From positions 1 through 5,891 of the forward strand of contig VSPV01000142.1 of NCBI GenBank assembly GCA_009775605.1: a DNA stretch of 5,891 nt, read 5' to 3'. The first letter of the stretch is position 1. Each line of letters opens with the position of its first letter. Positions 1 to 5,891 of this stretch are shown here, one piece after another. Position numbers and translations under genes: made by a program. Source of the DNA: Paramuribaculum sp. (lineage in GTDB: Bacteria > Bacteroidota > Bacteroidia > Bacteroidales > Muribaculaceae). A model generated the notes under the pieces. The model saw nothing but the letters and a program-made list of their open reading frames with translations, was not told the origin of the DNA and made no database searches.

Positions 1-125
1 ACTTTGGCAAGACCCTCCTCGGGCGTGACCACCACGTTGACTTTATCATTGATTGAAAAATATTTTCGGCCCCAGCCGTTGATATTGTACAGCTCGGCGC
101 TGTCTTCAATTCGCCATTTTCTCAT
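1..125 (-). CDS. speA: Biosynthetic arginine decarboxylase, N-terminal fragment (truncated by window edge)
   Basis: Reading leftward from the ATG at 125-123, the first 41 codons give a peptide beginning MRKWRIEDSAELYNINGWG and continuing with a KYFSIND and a VVVTPEEG segment. I recognise this as the start of Bacteroidetes SpeA, where the tryptophan-glycine pair and the FSIN and VTP blocks are typical. The family consists of PLP-dependent enzymes that convert arginine to agmatine and CO2, the first step of one route to putrescine and spermidine, in the cytoplasm. The catalytic domains lie outside the window, so activity cannot be judged here. The start is well supported because in-frame stops lie 12 and 21 bases upstream and no alternative start codon lies between them and the ATG. 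The gene is divergent from the DUF805 gene, and its putative promoter is about 68 bases upstream of the start. The assignment rests on a short stretch, but that stretch is highly characteristic. Confidence 0.82.
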   Translation of the reverse strand, partial: MRKWRIEDSAELYNINGWGRKYFSINDKVNVVVTPEEGLAK

Positions 126-192
126 TTTTCTTTCTTAGCTTTCTTAGTAGGTTTGATTAGCAGAATAAACGGGCCGCTGAACGACCAGACTA

Positions 193-200
193 CAAATGTA
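193..200 (-). promoter_or_regulatory. Putative -7 promoter element for speA
   Basis: On the minus strand this octamer reads TACATTTG and matches the Bacteroidetes -7 consensus TAnnTTTG. No convincing -33 TTTG lies at the usual 19-21 base spacing. The nearest TTG is at 227-225, 24 bases away. Transcription would start a few bases further left, giving a 5' leader of about 60 bases before the speA ATG at 125. The call rests on the -7 match and the position only. Confidence 0.45.
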
Positions 201-306
201 GACAAATAATTTCAATAAGAAGTTCAATTATCTCAAATCAGCTGAAATCAAAAACGACAATGATAATTTGAAATGGAAATATTCGCCGTATATGAAAATG
301 TTTGAG

Positions 307-314
307 TACTTTTG
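307..314 (+). promoter_or_regulatory. Putative -7 promoter element for the DUF805 gene
   Basis: The octamer TACTTTTG matches the Bacteroidetes -7 consensus TAnnTTTG and is followed by CA, as are the other two plus-strand promoters in this window. A weak -33 candidate, TTCG at 282-285, lies 21 bases upstream. A start site near 320 would leave a leader of roughly 35-40 bases before the ATG at 358. It would also place the upstream in-frame ATGs (268, 292 and 298) outside the transcript, so this element helps decide the start of the gene. Confidence 0.5.
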
Positions 315-357
315 CAACTTAATCAAATATAAACCGTTTCTCAAACACTGTTTATTT

Positions 358-831
358 ATGTACCAGCGTCAAGTTTCATTCGGAGAAGCCATAAGCAGGG
401 CTATGAAAAAATACTGCTGTTTTAAGGGGCGTGCTTCCAGATCGGAATTCTGGTGGTTCATCCTGTTTCTTTACATCGTACAATTTGCAGCTTCACTGCT
501 TTCATGCGGAATCTATGGCTCGAGCATCTCGGCTCTCGCCGTCGACCCCACGGCTCTGAATGATCCTGATGTCATGAGCAATCTCATATCGCTCTACGTT
601 CTTCCCTCGGTAATAAGCCTCGTATTCTTTCTTCCTGCATTCGGCCTCCTGTTCCGCCGTCTTCACGATGCAGGACATTCGGGCTTCTGCTGGCTTCTGG
701 GCCTCATACCGGTGATAGGAGGAATCATATTGCTGGTCTTCACCCTGCAGGACAGCCAGATGTTCACCAACAAGTATGGCGCCGTACCGAATGTGGTAGA
801 GGATAATTACCCTCCTGAATATCAGGGATAA
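358..831 (+). CDS. DUF805 family small inner-membrane protein
   Basis: This 157-residue protein belongs to the DUF805 family, membrane proteins of unknown function often found next to envelope or stress genes. The family signatures are clear. After a short amphipathic N-terminus (SFGEAI) comes GRASRSEFWWF at residues 24-34, leading into a first membrane helix (about 30-50). A second helix follows at about 77-98, then the RRLHDAGHSG motif at 100-109, a third helix at about 111-130, and the closing QDSQ...NKYG motif at 131-141. The length fits the family. The frame is open back to an ATG at 268, but the extra 30 residues have no family resemblance and the putative promoter lies inside them. The ATG at 358 gives the usual DUF805 N-terminus. 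There is no Shine-Dalgarno site, as is normal in this phylum. No function can be deduced. It appears to be transcribed on its own, divergently from speA. Confidence 0.88.
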   Translation: MYQRQVSFGEAISRAMKKYCCFKGRASRSEFWWFILFLYIVQFAASLLSCGIYGSSISALAVDPTALNDPDVMSNLISLYVLPSVISLVFFLPAFGLLFRRLHDAGHSGFCWLLGLIPVIGGIILLVFTLQDSQMFTNKYGAVPNVVEDNYPPEYQG

Positions 832-931
832 GCGCCCATTCAGGCATATTAATTCAGGCAATCGTTGCAAAATGGCTTGAAACGTTGAAAAAATGCTTGC
901 GGAATTTGCAAGATATTCCACATTAAAAAGC
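832..931 (+). promoter_or_regulatory. Upstream region of the TPR lipoprotein gene with repeated TTCAGGCA motif
   Basis: This stretch has no credible ORF and no clear terminator for the DUF805 gene. It holds two copies of ATTCAGGCA (838-846 and 852-860), 14 bases apart start to start. A third copy of the TTCAGGCA core lies at 950-957, just past the promoter. A short inverted repeat (CTTGC at 896-900 and GCAAG at 908-912) overlaps the likely -33 region. The repeats could be sites for a regulator, but no known binding motif is recognised. Confidence 0.3.
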
Positions 932-939
932 TACTTTTG
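905..939 (+). promoter_or_regulatory. Putative promoter of the TPR/OmpA-like lipoprotein gene
   Basis: TACTTTTG at 932-939 matches the Bacteroidetes -7 consensus TAnnTTTG. TTTG at 905-908 is a possible -33 element, with a 23-base spacer that is slightly longer than the usual 19-21. A start near 946 gives an AT-rich leader of about 44 bases with no Shine-Dalgarno sequence, ending in a T-run just before the ATG at 990. Confidence 0.6.
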
Positions 940-989
940 CACTAAATATTTCAGGCATTATTTATACCAACCATTACTCATATTTTTTC

Positions 990-2678
990 ATGAAAAAAGT
1001 TATTACCTATTCACTGGCTATTGCAGCTGTGGCCGGACTTACCGGCTGTAACGGCAAAATGAACCAGTTCCAGGCCGACTATTTCACCACCAACCCCAAT
1101 CCGCTGGAGGTTGTCGGCACCCAGGTTCCTGCCACAGTCAATGGCAACATTCCTGCAAAATTCTTCAAGAAGAACGCTGTGGTGACCGTCACCCCCGTTC
1201 TCGTCTACGCCTCCGGCGAGACCGCATCGGCTCCCGTCACCTTCCAGGGTGAGAAAGTTCGCGGCAACAATCCCGTGATCAACTACGGATTCGGCAACAG
1301 CATCTCCATCCCCGTGAACTACACCTACACTCCTGCCATGCAGAAGAGCGAGCTCTACCTGACCTTCAACGTTCAGCAGGGCAACAAGACCTACGCCCTT
1401 CCCCGCGTGAAAGTGGCCGACGGCGTTGTAGCCACCGCAGCCCTTGCCGATGCCGGCACAGTGAATCCCGCTCTCGCTCCCGATGCCTTCCAGCGCATCA
1501 TCAACGAGAAATACAGCGCTCAGATCCGCTTCATCATCAATCAGGCCAACATCCGCAAGAACCAGATCGATTCGCCCGAGATGCTCAGCCTGAACGAGCA
1601 GCTGCGTAACGCCGCCGCCGCCAAGAACCGCGAGATCCAGGAAATCAACATCGAATCGTATGCATCGCCCGACGGTCCCCTCTCGTTCAACACCAAACTG
1701 GCCGAGAAACGTGAGACAAACACCAAAGGCTTTGTAAACGACCGCCTCAAAAAAGACAAAATCACCGAATTCGGTGAACTCACCGCTCAGTTCACTCCCG
1801 AAGACTGGGAAGGCTTCCAGAAACTCGTTGCCGCTTCCAACATTCAGGACAAAGAGCTTATCCTCAGTATTCTTCAGCAGACCAAAGATCCTGAAATCCG
1901 CGACCAGCGCATCCGCGACCTCTCCAACGTGTTCGAGACCCTCGCAGAGGAAATCCTTCCCCAGCTCCGCTACTCGAAGATTACCGCCAGCATCGACGTA
2001 ATCGGCAAGAGCGACGCTGAAATCAACGCTGCTTTCGACACCAACCCCGCTTCTCTTTCTGTTGAAGAGCTTCTCTACGCCGCTACCCTCACCGACAACA
2101 ACAACCGCAAGCAGGCCATCTACGAGGCTGTTACCAAATACTATCCCAACGACTACCGCGGCTACAACGACCTCGGTCTCGCCCAGTACGTAAACAAGGA
2201 TTACAAGTCAGCACTCAAGAACTTCAACAAGGCCGCCCAGCTCGCTCCCAACGCCACCGAGCCCAAGATGAACCAGGGCCTCGTTTCCCTGCTCAACAAG
2301 GACTACAACGCAGCTAACCGCAGCTTCGGTTCAGCAGCCGGCCAGCAGGGCCTTGGCGACGCTCTCGGTGTTTACTATCTCACCCAGGGTGACAACGCCG
2401 CCGCTGTTAAGGCATTCAGCAACAGCAAGAGCAACAACGCCGCTCTCGCCCAGATCCTGACCAAGGACTACAGCGCAGCCAAGAACACCCTTGCAGCCGT
2501 AGCCAACCCCAATGCCACAACCTACTATCTGACCGCAGTGCTTGGCGCCCGCACCAACAACACAGCCATGGCAGCTTCCAACCTCAAGAAAGCCATCGCT
2601 CTTGATCCGAGCCTCGCAACCAACGCACTCAACGACCTCGAGTTCTCGAAAATCGACGTTAAAAGCCTTGTAAAATAA
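990..2678 (+). CDS. Abundant TPR lipoprotein with degenerate OmpA-C-like domain
   Basis: This 562-residue protein begins with a lipoprotein signal peptide whose lipobox LTGC places the acylated cysteine at residue 20. The following residues (NGKMNQF) lack the acidic run that marks surface-exported Bacteroidetes lipoproteins, so a periplasm-facing outer-membrane anchor is inferred. Residues 30-150 are beta-rich and may form Ig-like folds. Residues about 176-338 resemble an OmpA-C domain: IRFIINQANI, then INIESYASPDG (219-229), then KLAEKRETN (236-244). Aligned to E. coli OmpA, the arginine equivalent to R286 is kept (R241), but the aspartate equivalent to D271 is Ser226. Residues 388-542 form TPR repeats; the best is DYRGYNDLGLAQY through KAAQLAPN (388-421). 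I recall close relatives throughout Bacteroidales annotated as TPR proteins without known function. The gene stands alone between its own promoter and a strong terminator. Its codon use is strongly biased, which suggests high expression. A structural or scaffolding role in the envelope is inference. Confidence 0.85.
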   Translation: MKKVITYSLAIAAVAGLTGCNGKMNQFQADYFTTNPNPLEVVGTQVPATVNGNIPAKFFKKNAVVTVTPVLVYASGETASAPVTFQGEKVRGNNPVINYGFGNSISIPVNYTYTPAMQKSELYLTFNVQQGNKTYALPRVKVADGVVATAALADAGTVNPALAPDAFQRIINEKYSAQIRFIINQANIRKNQIDSPEMLSLNEQLRNAAAAKNREIQEINIESYASPDGPLSFNTKLAEKRETNTKGFVNDRLKKDKITEFGELTAQFTPEDWEGFQKLVAASNIQDKELILSILQQTKDPEIRDQRIRDLSNVFETLAEEILPQLRYSKITASIDVIGKSDAEINAAFDTNPASLSVEELLYAATLTDNNNRKQAIYEAVTKYYPNDYRGYNDLGLAQYVNKDYKSALKNFNKAAQLAPNATEPKMNQGLVSLLNKDYNAANRSFGSAAGQQGLGDALGVYYLTQGDNAAAVKAFSNSKSNNAALAQILTKDYSAAKNTLAAVANPNATTYYLTAVLGARTNNTAMAASNLKKAIALDPSLATNALNDLEFSKIDVKSLVK

Positions 2679-2722
2679 ATCAACCGGCCTTAACGGCTGA
2701 ATTACAAGACAACCATTAATAG

Positions 2723-2760
2723 AGCGCCTGTGACCACAACGGTCACGGGCGCTTTCTTTT
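2723..2760 (+). terminator. Rho-independent terminator after the TPR lipoprotein gene
   Basis: AGCGCCTGTGACC (2723-2735) pairs with GGTCACGGGCGCT (2741-2753) in a 13-bp stem containing a single G-T wobble. The loop is the five bases ACAAC, and the stem is followed at once by TTCTTTT (2754-2760). The hairpin is 44 bases past the stop codon. It separates the lipoprotein gene from the downstream envelope operon. Confidence 0.93.
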
Positions 2761-2795
2761 CAGGGAGAAATTAAAAGCTTGTTTCATATTTTATG

Positions 2796-2803
2796 TAACT
2801 TTG
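2796..2803 (+). promoter_or_regulatory. Putative -7 promoter element of the PorE-like/GSCFA/MurF-Alr operon
   Basis: TAACTTTG matches the Bacteroidetes -7 consensus TAnnTTTG and is followed by CA. No TTTG stands at the expected -33 position; the nearest TTG (2779-2781) is only 14 bases upstream. Placed just after the terminator and with a leader of about 33 bases before the ATG at 2843, it is the obvious candidate to drive the operon. Confidence 0.55.
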
Positions 2804-2842
2804 CAAGGATGATTCCACACCCCTCCGCACTATAAAAAGATT

Positions 2843-4816
2843 ATGGAAAAGCCCGCAGGTTTTCGTTCAGTGCTCTGTTGCGTTGCGGTTCTGGCCGCAG
2901 CCCTGACGTCGTGCGAAGGCCCGCGCTCCGCCGTAGCCGACCGATATATGGCCCGCGGCGAATACTACGAGGCAGCCAAAGCCTATCGGCAGGTCTACAA
3001 TAAACTCGACAGCAAAAAACAGCGGAGGGAGAAAGGCGAGACGGCACTGAAACTTGCCGAGGCCTACCGGAATCTCAACCGGCATGAACATGCCGCCACA
3101 GCTTACAGAAATGCCCTCCGCTACGGGGCGCAGGATACCACTGCCCTCCTCAATCTTGCGCGGGAACTCCAGGCCTCGGGAAAATACAAGGATGCTGTGG
3201 AAAATTATAAAGCATTCCTTGCCATCAGGCCGGATAATCCGGATGCACTTTCAGGATTGAAAGGAGCAATGGAAGCCGGAGCCGTAAGAGACAGCGCCAC
3301 CCGATATGTGGTGAAAAATTTCAGGCTGCTGAACTCGCGCCGGTCGGATTTCGCCCCGCAGTTCAGAACCGCCGACGAGCTGTACTATACCACCACCAAT
3401 GAAAAAGTGACTGGTAAAGACCGAAGCCCGATCACCGGCATGAAAAAATCGGACATCTGGCTTACGAGAAAGGACGAGCACGGACGCTGGTCGCGGCCCG
3501 AACCGGCACCCGGCGAGCTGAACTCTTCAGGCGACGAAGGCATCATCAGCTTCTCACCCGACGGCAACACCATGTATCTTACCGGAGCACGACAATCCGA
3601 CAGTTCTGACACCGGAGTGGAAATTCTCATATCAGAACGCGAGGAAGCGCGGTGGAGCAAACCTGTACGGCTCCACGTGTTTCAGGACTCCACTATAAGC
3701 TGCGGACATCCGGCCGTAAGCCCCGGAGGAGAGTATCTTTACTTCACTTCCGATTATTCCGGAGGACACGGAGGCAAAGACCTGTGGCGCGCCGCCATCA
3801 CCGGAGAAGGAATCTCGGCGCCTGAAAATCTCGGCGCAGAAATCAATACCCCGGGCAATGAGGAATTCCCCTATATGCTCACCGACAGCATAATGTTTTT
3901 CTCCTCCGACGGACATCCGGGCCTCGGCGGCCTCGACATATTCATGGCCGAGCTTACACCCTCGGGCAAATGGGAGGTTACAAACATGGGCTATCCCATC
4001 AACTCCAATGCCGATGATTTCGGCATCACCTTCGATCCGGGGCGTGACAATGCGGGATATTTCAGCTCCGGACGCGGCGATGCGAGAGGGTATGACCACA
4101 TCTATTCTTTCGAACTCCCAGAAATCATAATACGGCTCAACGGAACTGTAACCGATCTTGAAGAGGAGCCGATAGGAGGCGCGATAGTGAGAATTGTAGG
4201 AAACGACGGCACAAACAACAAGACAGCCACACTTCCCGACGGAAGCTTCAGTTTCAGACTCGCACCCGTTACGGGCTACACCATGCTTGCAGGCGCAAAA
4301 GGGTATCTGAACGCCCGGCAGGATTTCTATACCGGCGATACCGACGACACCTATGAGCTAACCTTCCGTCTGGCATCGGCCACGCGCCCTAACGCCGTGG
4401 ACAATATACTTTACGATTACGACAGCGCCGCCCTGCGACCTGAATCAATGAGCGCCCTCGATTCCCTCGCCACACTTCTCAAAGACAATCCGGGCGTGAC
4501 CATAGAACTTGGAGCGCACACCGACCGCCACGGTTCCGAACAATACAATCTCGTTCTCTCAGACCGCCGGGCACAAAGCGTCATCTCTTATCTCAAAGAA
4601 AAAGGAATAGACAGCTCCCGTCTGCACCACAAGGGTTACGGAAAGTCGATGCCGCGCACCATCACCACACGTCTGGCACGACTCTATCCCCACTTCAAGG
4701 AGGGGGATATCCTTACCCCTGAATATATCGAAGGTATGACCAATGAAGCTGACCGCGACGCGGCCGACCAGATCAACCGCAGAACCGAATTCAAAGTAAT
4801 CAACGCAAGAGAATAG
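2843..4816 (+). CDS. PorE-like OmpA-family lipoprotein (TPR - PD40 propeller - CRD - OmpA-C)
   Basis: This 657-residue lipoprotein has the lipobox LTSC with the acylated cysteine at 24. Three TPR repeats follow (about 33-134). Five PD40-type blades come next, at about 169-210, 231-264, 287-317, 339-371 and 391-424, with signatures such as SFSPDGNTMYLTG and YFTSDYSGGHGGKDLW. A carboxypeptidase-regulatory-like beta domain (about 430-511) begins GTVTDLEEEPIGGA. The C-terminus is an OmpA-C domain (about 521-655) with LYDYDSAALRPES, HTDRHGSEQYNLVLSDRRAQSV and NRRTEF. The two peptidoglycan-binding residues equivalent to OmpA D271 and R286 are present as D561 and R576. This domain order and length are those described for PorE, the peptidoglycan-associated lipoprotein of the Porphyromonas gingivalis type IX secretion system. 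Many Bacteroidales without an evident type IX system carry similar proteins, so the secretion role is not assumed. It is the first gene of an operon and lies 3 bases before the GSCFA gene. A role tethering outer membrane to peptidoglycan is likely. Confidence 0.9.
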   Translation: MEKPAGFRSVLCCVAVLAAALTSCEGPRSAVADRYMARGEYYEAAKAYRQVYNKLDSKKQRREKGETALKLAEAYRNLNRHEHAATAYRNALRYGAQDTTALLNLARELQASGKYKDAVENYKAFLAIRPDNPDALSGLKGAMEAGAVRDSATRYVVKNFRLLNSRRSDFAPQFRTADELYYTTTNEKVTGKDRSPITGMKKSDIWLTRKDEHGRWSRPEPAPGELNSSGDEGIISFSPDGNTMYLTGARQSDSSDTGVEILISEREEARWSKPVRLHVFQDSTISCGHPAVSPGGEYLYFTSDYSGGHGGKDLWRAAITGEGISAPENLGAEINTPGNEEFPYMLTDSIMFFSSDGHPGLGGLDIFMAELTPSGKWEVTNMGYPINSNADDFGITFDPGRDNAGYFSSGRGDARGYDHIYSFELPEIIIRLNGTVTDLEEEPIGGAIVRIVGNDGTNNKTATLPDGSFSFRLAPVTGYTMLAGAKGYLNARQDFYTGDTDDTYELTFRLASATRPNAVDNILYDYDSAALRPESMSALDSLATLLKDNPGVTIELGAHTDRHGSEQYNLVLSDRRAQSVISYLKEKGIDSSRLHHKGYGKSMPRTITTRLARLYPHFKEGDILTPEYIEGMTNEADRDAADQINRRTEFKVINARE

Positions 4817-4819
4817 GCT

Positions 4820-5803
4820 ATGGAGTTCCGCACCACATTCGACATACCGGCTGAAAAAGGGCTCGTGAATTACACGAACGGCCCTGTCATACTGCTCGGC
4901 TCATGCTTTGCCGACGGTGTGGGACAGCGGCTTATGGAGCGTATGTTCCCGGTCACGGTCAATCCGTTCGGGCCCCTTTACAATCCGGCAAGCATAGCCA
5001 TGATAATAGAAACGGCACTCTCCGGAAAGACAATAACAGAGGACGACCTGTTTCACCACGAAGGACTTTACCGCTCATTCCTGTGCCACACGCTTCTTTG
5101 CTCAACTTCCGCTGATGAGACCTGCCGCAGACTCAACGCGGCGCTCCTACGCCTCAGAAACGACCTGGCCAAAGCCCGGCTGCTTATAATCACTCTCGGC
5201 ACCTCCAAAATATACAGGCGGCAAGCCGACGAAATGGTTGTGGCGAACTGCCACAAACTTCCAGCCTCGCAATTCACCTCTTTCATGCTTTCGGAAGCTG
5301 AAATCACCGGCTGCCTTGAAAACACCATAGACATGGTGAGCGGCCTGAACCCCGGGATACGGATAATGTTTACAGTAAGTCCGGTGCGCCATAAAGCCGA
5401 CGGGATTCATGCCAACAATCTGAGCAAAGCCAGACTTCTGCTGGCGGTCGACAGGGTTATAGAGCTCCACGGCAACCGTGCGCTCTACTTTCCGGCCTAC
5501 GAGCTGGTGATGGACGATCTGCGCGACTACCGGTTCTATGCCGCCGATATGTGTCATCCCTCGGAAACGGCCGTAGACTATGTGTTCTGCCGGTTTGCCC
5601 AGGCGTATATTACGGACGCGGCAATGGCCACAGCCGCGAAATGTCTGAAAATAAGCCGGCGTCTCTCCCACCGGCAGATGACAGACGACGAAGAGGCATT
5701 TGCCAGATTCCGCGAAGCCACGCAGCGGGAACTTGCCACGCTCCAGAATGAACATCCCGAACTGACGGATACAATACAAACGATAATCACTAACATGCAC
5801 TGA
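4820..5803 (+). CDS. GSCFA family protein (SGNH-hydrolase-like)
   Basis: This 327-residue protein carries the name-giving GSCFA motif at residues 27-31. The other conserved blocks of the family are also present: NPFGPLYNP (48-56), GTSKIYR (127-133), NCHK (143-146), SPVRH (187-191), NLSKA (200-204), YFPAYE (223-228) and DDLRDYRFY followed by DMCHPS (232-248). GSCFA proteins are related to the SGNH hydrolases, serine esterases and lipases. By that analogy Ser28 would be the nucleophile, Asn143 an oxyanion residue, and Asp243 with His246 the rest of the triad; this mapping is inference. No substrate is known for the family. There is no signal peptide or membrane helix, so the protein is expected in the cytoplasm. 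It starts 3 bases after the PorE-like gene and ends 16 bases before the probable MurF-Alr gene, so translation is probably coupled and the three genes share a transcript. The C-terminal 50 residues look helical and poorly conserved. Confidence 0.92.
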   Translation: MEFRTTFDIPAEKGLVNYTNGPVILLGSCFADGVGQRLMERMFPVTVNPFGPLYNPASIAMIIETALSGKTITEDDLFHHEGLYRSFLCHTLLCSTSADETCRRLNAALLRLRNDLAKARLLIITLGTSKIYRRQADEMVVANCHKLPASQFTSFMLSEAEITGCLENTIDMVSGLNPGIRIMFTVSPVRHKADGIHANNLSKARLLLAVDRVIELHGNRALYFPAYELVMDDLRDYRFYAADMCHPSETAVDYVFCRFAQAYITDAAMATAAKCLKISRRLSHRQMTDDEEAFARFREATQRELATLQNEHPELTDTIQTIITNMH

Positions 5804-5819
5804 AAAATATAATTCAAAA

Positions 5820-5891
5820 ATGTCATACACCCTTTCTGAAATATCATCCTTCTTAAGCCTCGAAGCTCCTGAAAAGGATTTTGAAATAGAC
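5820..5891 (+). CDS. Probable bifunctional MurF ligase / alanine racemase, N-terminal fragment (truncated by window edge)
   Basis: The ATG at 5820 opens a frame that runs to the window edge for 24 codons, starting MSYTLSEISSFLSLEAPEKD. This resembles the N-terminus (MxYTxxxIxxxL) of the fused UDP-N-acetylmuramoyl-tripeptide:D-alanyl-D-alanine ligase/alanine racemase of Bacteroidetes, which as I recall commonly follows a GSCFA gene in this order. That enzyme makes D-alanine and adds D-Ala-D-Ala to the muropeptide precursor in the cytoplasm. None of the catalytic residues are inside the window, so the call rests on a short N-terminal match plus gene order. It begins 16 bases after the GSCFA stop with no promoter or terminator between, so it belongs to the same operon. 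Confidence 0.62.
   Translation, partial: MSYTLSEISSFLSLEAPEKDFEID

Noticed and set aside
122..205. Minus-strand 27-residue frame from a TTG at 205, hydrophobic with a lysine-rich tail, whose stop overlaps the speA start as ATGA
   Set aside because: Its only start is a TTG that lies upstream of or within the putative speA -7 element (193-200), so it would precede the transcription start. It is short and has no recognisable family. The ATGA overlap is intriguing but likely chance.
343..353. Perfect inverted repeat AAACA-C-TGTTT just before the DUF805 start
   Set aside because: The arms are only five bases and AT-rich, so this is expected by chance. No known operator is recognised.
814..826. 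CCTGA-ATA-TCAGG hairpin at the end of the DUF805 gene as a terminator
   Set aside because: The stem is five base pairs, lies inside the coding sequence, and no T-tract follows.
502..921. 139-residue minus-strand frame opposite the DUF805 gene
   Set aside because: It mirrors a well-supported gene, shows no domain and has no promoter. It is a shadow frame.
2809..2835. Eight-codon upstream ORF (ATG ATT CCA ... TAA) in the leader of the PorE-like gene
   Set aside because: It starts at or next to the predicted transcription start, has no regulatory peptide signature, and is expected by chance.
3632..4099. 155-residue minus-strand frame inside the PorE-like gene
   Set aside because: It is antisense to the strongly conserved propeller region and has no recognisable motif. 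It is explained by the GC-rich codon use of the real gene.
5147..5830. 227-residue minus-strand frame opposite the GSCFA gene
   Set aside because: Despite its length it covers conserved GSCFA blocks on the other strand and shows no coherent domain. It is a shadow frame.

Overview
The window reads as chromosomal DNA from a member of the Bacteroidales. This rests on three observations: a biosynthetic arginine decarboxylase N-terminus of Bacteroidetes type, upstream elements matching the Bacteroidetes -7 consensus TAnnTTTG in place of Shine-Dalgarno sites, and envelope lipoprotein families typical of that order. A gut lineage such as Muribaculaceae or Bacteroides is plausible, but this was not tested by any search. 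No mobile elements, rRNA, tRNA or CRISPR arrays are visible.

Left part (1-831): a divergent pair. On the minus strand is the first 41 codons of an arginine decarboxylase gene (speA), cut by the window edge. On the plus strand is a small three-helix membrane protein of the DUF805 family. The 232 bases between them hold a putative -7 element for each direction. The plus-strand element argues that the DUF805 protein starts at 358 and not at the more upstream ATG at 268.

Middle (832-2760): a monocistronic gene for a 562-residue lipoprotein. It has a beta-rich N-terminal part, a degenerate OmpA-C-like domain and C-terminal TPR repeats. It has its own promoter and a strong 13-bp intrinsic terminator. 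Its arginine codons are almost entirely CGC, which suggests very high expression.

Right part (2761-5891): an envelope operon reading rightward from a promoter near 2796. It encodes (i) a 657-residue lipoprotein with the order TPR, five-bladed PD40 propeller, carboxypeptidase-regulatory-like domain and OmpA-C peptidoglycan-binding domain, the same order as PorE of the type IX secretion system; (ii) a GSCFA-family protein (SGNH-hydrolase-like) 3 bases downstream; and (iii) after 16 bases, the first 24 codons of what is probably the fused MurF/alanine racemase of Bacteroidetes. The operon therefore appears to link a peptidoglycan-anchored outer-membrane lipoprotein with cytoplasmic cell-wall precursor synthesis. 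The most notable content is the PorE-like/GSCFA/MurF-Alr association and the neighbouring lipoprotein whose OmpA-like domain has lost one of its two peptidoglycan-binding residues. I see no clear evidence of a wholly new defence or mobile system.
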